A stretch of DNA of 28,271 nt from a virus. This document shows positions 23,966 to 28,271 of this stretch, in pieces; the first letter of the stretch is position 1, and each line of letters begins with the position of its first letter. The notes beneath the pieces were generated by a model that worked only from the letters and a program-made list of their open reading frames with translations, searched no databases and was not told the DNA's origin. The stretch covers positions 1-28,271 of the IMG/VR virus record IMGVR_UViG_3300046170_000361. One strand, 5' to 3'. Position numbers and translations under genes: made by a program.

Positions 23966-24922
23966 TTAAGCGGCCTGAGTTTGGTTTTCGGGTTGCAACC
24001 CGTGAAGATGGTTGCAAGCGTCTTGTGCGAGCTTGCCAGCGCTGAATATGTACTTGGTGTCAGACTTCAGTGCCGCCAGCCAATTGCCGATGTATTTCAC
24101 ATGGTCAACCCGCATCGTTGTCTCAATGCCCAGATCCGCGCACATGAGCATTGCCCCGATCTCCGCGACTAATTCCTCAAACGCATAGCCGCGCTTGCTT
24201 CGATCATCTGAGCGATTGCAACGCGACTTGTGGCCGGTCCAGTGTGTCAGCTCATGCAAGTAAACCGAATAGTATGCTTCGGTCGCCGTGCGGGTGCTGG
24301 TAGCGTGGAATAACTCTTTGCGCGGCATGGTCACCGCATCCAGCGCTGGGGTATAATATGCGCGGCCTTGATCGCTGTGGGTGATGGTCGCGCCAAGATT
24401 AGAAATGAACGCTTCAACGTCCGCGCAAGTGTCAACATCTGAGCGCTTTTTGATCGCTGGCGGCATCCATGGTTTAGCCGGAATGGGCGACTTGTGAGCG
24501 CGCTTTAGCTTGGCGTCTGATTCGGGGGTGCGGAGCGTGACGGATTCAAATGACCAAACCGCTTTTGAAGTGAACCCGCCTACGCGCCATTCATCTTTGC
24601 CGCTGGGTGACTTGTCCGCGTCAACTTTGAATTTTTTTGGCATGGCAAGGTAAAAAGTTGCCGAGTCTGTCACCTGATAGCCAAGGCGCGCCCACCCATC
24701 ATAGGTGCTGTAAAACGTGACGCCCATCATCATCGCTGTGAAAGCATTGGTTCCGGTTGCCGCGTGTCCCGTGTCGGGGTTATACGGTCTGCACCCTGTA
24801 GACTTGAATGGCATTTCAAATGAGTTGGGATCGAAATCCGGAGCCGATACCGCGTCCGCTATGGCTTGCAGTTTGTCCGCGATTTGATCGTTTAATCGTG
24901 CTGTGTGGTCAATCTTTGACAT
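23966..24922 (-). CDS. ardC: ArdC-type antirestriction metalloprotease
   Basis: The product has 318 residues from ATG 24922, preferred over upstream in-frame starts because AGAGG lies before it. The N-terminal domain (about 1-140) is the DUF1738/ArdC-N single-stranded-DNA-binding domain: GCRPYNPDTGHAATGTNAFT and GVTFYSTYDGWARLGYQVTD are its conserved blocks. The C-terminal domain has the zinc-peptidase motif HELTHWTGH at 223-231 and FEELVAEIGA about 17 residues later, likely the third-ligand region. ArdC proteins of plasmids and phages bind incoming DNA and protect it from restriction. It is the second gene of the accessory operon and the strongest clue to its anti-defence role. Confidence 0.85.
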   Translation of the reverse strand: MSKIDHTARLNDQIADKLQAIADAVSAPDFDPNSFEMPFKSTGCRPYNPDTGHAATGTNAFTAMMMGVTFYSTYDGWARLGYQVTDSATFYLAMPKKFKVDADKSPSGKDEWRVGGFTSKAVWSFESVTLRTPESDAKLKRAHKSPIPAKPWMPPAIKKRSDVDTCADVEAFISNLGATITHSDQGRAYYTPALDAVTMPRKELFHATSTRTATEAYYSVYLHELTHWTGHKSRCNRSDDRSKRGYAFEELVAEIGAMLMCADLGIETTMRVDHVKYIGNWLAALKSDTKYIFSAGKLAQDACNHLHGLQPENQTQAA

Positions 24923-24959
24923 GGTGTGATTCCTCTTTTTGTGAGCGTTGTGGGGCCGC

Positions 24960-25166
24960 TTATGCGGCGATGTTGTGGATTGTCCAAAGCTCGCCATTCT
25001 CAAAGTAAGCTTGCTCGGCAACCATGTTGGCATGCTCTATAGCGTCCGCGATGCTGTCAAAAATTCGCATTAACGGGCCAGCGTTTTGTAACAATGCGTT
25101 ATCGCACCAGCAAACTTCAAAGCCGCCTTGTGTGCTTGGCTGAATTGTTATTACTTGATCTTGCAT
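24960..25166 (-). CDS. Hypothetical small protein, first gene of accessory operon
   Basis: The 68-residue protein starts at ATG 25166 with GAGG upstream. Segments VITIQPSTQGGFEVCW, then IFDSIADAIEHANMVAEQAY and ENGELWTIHNIAA form a small alpha/beta pattern like DUF2188-type domains in plasmid and phage accessory regions (from memory). It lies about 80 bp downstream of the candidate promoter and 37 bp before the ArdC start. Confidence 0.6.
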   Translation of the reverse strand: MQDQVITIQPSTQGGFEVCWCDNALLQNAGPLMRIFDSIADAIEHANMVAEQAYFENGELWTIHNIAA

Positions 25167-25244
25167 GGTTATAAATCCTCATGTTGTGAGCGTTTGCCAG
25201 TATCAGTGAGCTAGTGAATGCTGGGATAACACCCAACAATGCGA

Positions 25245-25273
25245 ACGGTACATGAACGGAAATAGTGTGTCAA
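25245..25273 (-). promoter_or_regulatory. Promoter candidate for the accessory operon
   Basis: On the minus strand a perfect TTGACA (25273-25268) is followed by 17 bp and TACCGT (25250-25245), with TG just before it. The -10 is weak but the -35 and spacing are consensus. It is about 80 bp before the first gene of the operon. Confidence 0.5.
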
Positions 25274-25514
25274 GTAATAATTGAAATTATTTTTATCCCC
25301 ACAGTCGCCGCTGTTATTTGGTCTTTTTATTCAGGCGTACAGAGAGCGCACAGAGCGCTATACAGGCGCCCCATTATTCAGCTGGTCATTGGTAGGGTGT
25401 GGCACTGGCTAACCATCTGAGCGCATTGGGGAAACCTGACAGTTGGTTGGCGTCAAATCATGGGGAATGGCACAGCGTTGCCGCCAGCGTCCAGTGCTTT
25501 ACTGATTACCAATA

Positions 25515-25588
25515 CCTATAGACTGATATAGGAAGTCAAACCCCCAATACCATCCAGCGGCCTTAATACTAATTGGTGGCCTTAATAC
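25515..25588. repeat. Inverted repeat and duplicated 11-mer in the control region
   Basis: CCTATA-GACTGA-TATAGG (25515-25532) is followed by GGCCTTAATAC at 25559-25569 and again at 25578-25588 (19-bp period). Such arrays upstream of terminase genes often bind the small terminase or a late regulator; neither is shown here. Confidence 0.45.
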
Positions 25589-25767
25589 ATATCAGTGGGT
25601 GCTCTTTTGGAACTTACGATTCCAGAATGGAACGGACTCACAACCCGCATACGTAAGCCATTCTAACTGCCGTAAATACATGTATGAGGAAGTCACAGCT
25701 GGATTTTGCCTGACCTCGGAACCCATCAACGGTGCGGGCTTCAGCGATAGTGACCACTAGCTACTTG

Positions 25768-25782
25768 CTTGTTGCAAACAAG
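25768..25782. promoter_or_regulatory. Dyad, copy 1: CTTGTT-GCA-AACAAG
   Basis: A 15-bp perfect dyad (flanked by G and T) matching the longer copy at 26001-26017 with the same 3-bp spacer. It lies about 200 bp upstream of the terminase promoter. Confidence 0.5.
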
Positions 25783-25961
25783 TAATTGCCTGCCTGCGTT
25801 GGGCCGGGGGGGAGGGGGTTGCGCGCGCCGATTTCCTCCGGTTCCCACTCTCCCTTACTAAAGCGAAAACGCTGAAACCCACGTGGCTGTATGTCTGAGA
25901 CGGCGTTAGCCTGTTCGGAGCCAAAGGCTCTGTAACTGAATTGGGGTGTTTTTCGGAGGGG

Positions 25962-25988
25962 TTGCGGGGTTAGTCAGATATGTATACT
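25962..25988 (+). promoter_or_regulatory. Candidate promoter of the terminase / late operon
   Basis: TTGCGG (25962-25967), a 15-bp spacer and TATACT (25983-25988). The spacer is short, which would make it weak or activator-dependent. It is upstream of the terminase start and directly in front of dyad copy 2. Confidence 0.4.
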
Positions 25989-26000
25989 ATGGCGACACTT

Positions 26001-26017
26001 ACTTGTTTGGAACAAGT
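26001..26017. promoter_or_regulatory. Dyad, copy 2: ACTTGTT-TGG-AACAAGT
   Basis: A perfect 17-bp palindrome starting 13 bases after the -10 element, so a protein bound here would sit on the transcription start or just downstream. It is followed by a third partial copy, ACAAGT, at 26034-26039. A regulatory site for the late genes is the simplest reading. Confidence 0.55.
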
Positions 26018-26020
26018 GTT

Positions 26021-26398
26021 TTGTCCCTAGAAGACAAGTGTGCTGAGAGAAAGGAAGTCAATGTCCGTAAGCGTGGCAGGGAGGATGCTCGCCGCGAGAA
26101 AAGGGAATTGTCCAAGCTATCTCGTGAGGAGCAACGTCATCGGTTGTCTCTTCTGCGCACTGAGTTTCTGACTCACTCATCTTTAGATCGCTTTGTGGAA
26201 AAGCTGTTTGCCATGGCCTTGGATGACGAACACTCAGGCCAAGCCGTTGCCATTAAGATCATCTCCGAAAGAATCCTCCCTATTCAGTCTTTTACTGCTG
26301 AATCCAAGAAGTCTTCTGCGGTCAATATAAACATCACAGGATTGAAGGTCGATGTGGAGCCGGAGAAGGATGTTAGCGAGCCGGTGTCGATCCAGTGA
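26021..26398 (+). CDS. Terminase small subunit (start uncertain)
   Basis: The frame is open from 25946, but a promoter and operator lie inside its first 75 bases, so a downstream start is needed. TTG 26021 is the first in-frame candidate. Alternatively, ATG 26061 has an ideal AAGGAAG site but is one frame off; one missing base at 26064-26068 would give a natural start (MSGKRGREDARREKRELSK). The ~110-125-residue protein is highly charged with a helical middle (DRFVEKLFAMALDDEHSGQA) and an acidic tail. Its stop overlaps the large subunit start as GTGA, the main reason for the call. It would bind the packaging site and load the large subunit. Confidence 0.6.
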   Translation: MSLEDKCAERKEVNVRKRGREDARREKRELSKLSREEQRHRLSLLRTEFLTHSSLDRFVEKLFAMALDDEHSGQAVAIKIISERILPIQSFTAESKKSSAVNINITGLKVDVEPEKDVSEPVSIQ

Positions 26399-27642
26399 GT
26401 GATCTCAACTTACAGCTCTTGCCTTGGCAGGAAGAAGTGATGCAGGATGCCTCCCGCTTCAAGATCGTTGCCGCTGGTAGACGAACTGGGAAATCCCATC
26501 TAGCCGCTATTTCTCTCATCTTATCTGCCCTTGATGGTCGGGATGGCAAGGTCTTTTACGTTGCCCCCACCCAAGGACAGGCTCGTGACGTAATCTGGCA
26601 CACCATCTTTGATATCGCCAATGACATCATTGAGCGAAGTCACATCAACAACCTTGAAATCACCCTAAGTGGCGGCAACACCATCTATTTGAAGGGCGCT
26701 GATAGACCGGATTCCCTGCGTGGTGTGAGCCTTAAGCACCTCGTTCTCGACGAATATGCGTTTATGAAGCCGGATGTGTTTGAGTCCATCTTAAGACCGG
26801 CCCTCGCAGATAGGAAAGGCTCCCTAATCGCCATCGGAACACCAGAGGGAAGAAACCACTTCTACGATATGTTCCAAGGGGCCAGTGGCTGGGATGATTG
26901 GAACCAGTTCCACTACACCTCTTTTGATAATCCTCTTGTAGACAAGGCTGAAATCGAACACGCGCGGTCCACTCTTCCGGCATGGGCCTTCCAGCAGGAG
27001 TTTCTCGCCAGTTTCGACGCCAGAACAGGCGGGATTTTCGACACTGACAACTTCATTTACCACGATGAGGTAAAAGATTCCGGCGATTACTACATATCCA
27101 TTGACCTTGCTGGATTCAAGGCCCAAGGGCAGAGGAAGGCCAAGAAGCGGGACAACAGCGCTATCGCCGTAACAAAGGTGGCCCCCTCTGGAAAGTGGTA
27201 CGTCGAGGACATTGTATACGGGCAATGGTCTCTAGATGAGACCTGTCAGAAGATCTTTGACGCTGTGGAGAAGTACCGACCCCTGAAGATTGGCATGGAG
27301 CGGGGTATTGCACAGCAAGCCGTGATGTCCCCCCTTGGGGATTTGATGAGACGTAGGGGGAGGCTGTTCCATGTGGAGCTATTGACGCATGGCAACCAGA
27401 AAAAAGAGGATCGGATTGCGTGGGCTTTGGAGGGTAGGTTTGCCAACCAGATGATCTCCCTCAAAAACGCCGCGTGGAACGAGCGGTTTATTGATGAGGC
27501 GGCTAACTTCCCTTCTACACTTGTCCATGATGACCTGATTGACGCGCTCGCATACGCCGACCAGATAGCGCAGATCGCCTACCTAGACGGTATTGAGCTG
27601 GCAGATGAGTGGGAACCTATAGATGCAGTTGCCTCTTTTTGA
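26395..27642 (+). CDS. Terminase large subunit (packaging ATPase-nuclease)
   Basis: The 415-residue protein has the full motor layout: adenine-binding LLPWQEEV, Walker A GRRTGKS (28-34), Walker B LVLDEY (116-121) with catalytic E120, and coupling motif IAIGTPEG (145-152). The RNase H-type nuclease follows with SIDLAG (D237) and HDDLIDALAYAD (378-389). It packages DNA into the prohead, cutting at the ends. It begins with GTG 26395, overlapping the small subunit stop as GTGA. The HNH gene starts inside its last 20 bases, a common arrangement because HNH nucleases assist some terminases. Confidence 0.9.
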   Translation: MSDLNLQLLPWQEEVMQDASRFKIVAAGRRTGKSHLAAISLILSALDGRDGKVFYVAPTQGQARDVIWHTIFDIANDIIERSHINNLEITLSGGNTIYLKGADRPDSLRGVSLKHLVLDEYAFMKPDVFESILRPALADRKGSLIAIGTPEGRNHFYDMFQGASGWDDWNQFHYTSFDNPLVDKAEIEHARSTLPAWAFQQEFLASFDARTGGIFDTDNFIYHDEVKDSGDYYISIDLAGFKAQGQRKAKKRDNSAIAVTKVAPSGKWYVEDIVYGQWSLDETCQKIFDAVEKYRPLKIGMERGIAQQAVMSPLGDLMRRRGRLFHVELLTHGNQKKEDRIAWALEGRFANQMISLKNAAWNERFIDEAANFPSTLVHDDLIDALAYADQIAQIAYLDGIELADEWEPIDAVASF

Positions 27643-28141
27643 AACGGAGAAGCCCTGCTTCAAATGTGGCGAGATTAAGCCGCTGACAGGTTTTTATGCC
27701 CACAGCGGCATGAAAGACGGGCGGCTGAACAAGTGCAAGGCGTGCTGTGGGGTGTATGCCGCTGAGCAGAAGCGTCAAAAGCGCAAGTATGGCGACAGAA
27801 AGACGTATGACGCCATGAGGGCGGCACAAGCGGTAGGCCCGACTGAGCTAAGCCGTAGGCATAGGCGCAAGAATTTGGCCTACTACGCGGAACGAGCGGC
27901 TTACAGAAACGCCGCAAAAATACAGGCCACTCCTCTTTGGTTGACTGATGACCAGAAGTGGATGATTTCGGAGATATATGAATTGAGAATGCAGAGGCAG
28001 GAACTAACTGGGGTCGAACATCACGTTGACCACATTGTACCTTTGCTTGGAAAGGAGGCGCGAGGGCTTCATGTCCCGTGGAATCTGCGCGTTGTTACCG
28101 CAGAGACAAACCTCCGCAAATCAAACAAGGTTGAATGCTGA
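27623..28141 (+). CDS. HNH endonuclease beside terminase
   Basis: The 172-residue protein has a CxxC zinc pair at CFKCGE (about residues 12-17) and CKACCG (about 39-44), a basic helix (RRHRRKNLAYYAERAAYRNA), and the HNH core HHVDHIVPLLGKEARGLHVP followed by WNLRVVTAETNLRKSNK. This is a typical phage HNH of the packaging locus, which nicks or cuts DNA in terminase-dependent packaging. ATG 27623 overlaps the large terminase by 20 bases; the stop overlaps the portal start (TGATG). Confidence 0.85.
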   Translation: MQLPLFETEKPCFKCGEIKPLTGFYAHSGMKDGRLNKCKACCGVYAAEQKRQKRKYGDRKTYDAMRAAQAVGPTELSRRHRRKNLAYYAERAAYRNAAKIQATPLWLTDDQKWMISEIYELRMQRQELTGVEHHVDHIVPLLGKEARGLHVPWNLRVVTAETNLRKSNKVEC

Positions 28142-28271
28142 TGGCTAAGCTGGAAGACAAAGAGCTAGACTATATTGGCGTTGACGCGGGCCTGGCCGAG
28201 TGGATGGAAGGCGTCTTGCAGGAGTGGCGGTGGCACTATGAAGCTAATTACGCCGACAAACATCAGGAATT
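28141..28271 (+). CDS. Portal protein, N-terminal fragment, truncated by window end
   Basis: The first 43 codons read MAKLEDKELDYIGVDAGLAE and then EWRWHYEANYADKHQE, which fits the start of podovirus portal (head-tail connector) proteins after terminase. The rest lies beyond the right end. A one-base overlap with the HNH stop places it in the packaging operon. The portal ring is the DNA entry and exit channel and the docking site for the terminase. The call rests on position and this short segment. Confidence 0.6.
   Translation, partial: MAKLEDKELDYIGVDAGLAEWMEGVLQEWRWHYEANYADKHQE

Larger units (their letters stand above)
25167..25945. other. Long non-coding control region, candidate packaging site
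   Basis: About 780 bp between divergent operons with no coding frame I can support. It holds the accessory promoter, CCTATA-GACTGA-TATAGG (25515-25532), a duplicated GGCCTTAATAC (25559-25569 and 25578-25588), a 17-bp dyad, a G-rich run (25800-25820), a CCACGTGG palindrome and GAGCC-AAA-GGCTC (25917-25929). Placement next to the small terminase gene is typical for pac or cos sites. This is inference. Confidence 0.45.

Noticed and set aside
25917-25929. GAGCC-AAA-GGCTC as a terminator
   Set aside because: No U-run follows on either strand.
1-28271. CRISPR array, insertion sequence or complete rRNA/tRNA
   Set aside because: No regularly spaced repeat array, transposase or full RNA gene was seen; only the tRNA remnant is present.
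1-28271. Complete circular genome with joined ends
   Set aside because: The portal frame would stop after a few codons and the tail fibre would have no start.

Overview
This window is most of the genome of a temperate, tailed bacteriophage with short-tailed (podovirus-like) virion genes. The virion block has T7-type tail tubular proteins A and B, then three consecutive internal-virion/ejection-type proteins. The terminase, an HNH gene and the start of a portal gene lie at the far right. A tyrosine integrase beside a partial tRNA (candidate attP) and an XRE repressor make it temperate. The host is probably a Gram-negative bacterium: there is a lipoprotein with a lipobox, and the tRNA remnant is arginine-like (anticodon ACG) with an encoded CCA. 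A gammaproteobacterium is my guess only. The sequence starts AATTC and ends GAATT, and I found no internal GAATTC, so it looks like one EcoRI fragment. Joining the ends does not restore a portal or tail-fibre frame, so the rest of portal, scaffold, capsid and the tail-fibre N-terminus must lie outside.

Layout. (1) 1-14619, plus strand, late virion genes: tail fibre (left-truncated), a small tail gene, an antisense HNH endonuclease, a lipoprotein, two unrecognised proteins, tail tubular A and B, and three ejection-type proteins, the last broken by a +1 shift at a GGGG run. (2) 19500-14623, minus strand, early replication/recombination operon: HTH protein, ParB-like protein, hypothetical, small coiled coil, replication initiator, Cys-cluster protein, small basic protein, NinB-like protein, tiny membrane protein, NinG/HNH-like nuclease and a broken 52-residue gene. 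Nearly all junctions are ATGA, TGATG or TAATG overlaps. (3) 19534-19860, divergent control region with direct repeats and a palindromic operator. (4) 19861-22369, plus strand: XRE repressor, terminator, Rad52/ERF-like annealing protein, small SSB-like protein, DUF4224-type excisionase-like protein and integrase. (5) 22370-22634, attP with a tRNA-Arg 3' half and repeated arm-type sites. (6) 25166-22635, minus strand, accessory operon led by a small protein and an ArdC-type antirestriction metalloprotease, followed by small unknown proteins. (7) 25167-25945, about 780 bp non-coding, with outward promoters, repeats and a 17-bp dyad: probable late control and packaging region. (8) 26021-28271, plus strand: small and large terminase, HNH endonuclease, portal start.

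How it fits together. The repressor and the opposing HTH protein probably set the lysis/lysogeny switch over region 3. The minus operon replicates the genome and supplies recombination nucleases. The ERF-like, SSB-like and integrase genes handle annealing and integration. The ArdC operon probably protects incoming DNA. Late genes start at the terminase promoter and, on the circular genome, run through the missing capsid genes into the left half of this window. No lysis genes and no phage RNA or DNA polymerase were recognised here. Three or four single-base indels at short runs (14039, 14776, about 26064, possibly 2728) look like sequencing errors or recent decay.
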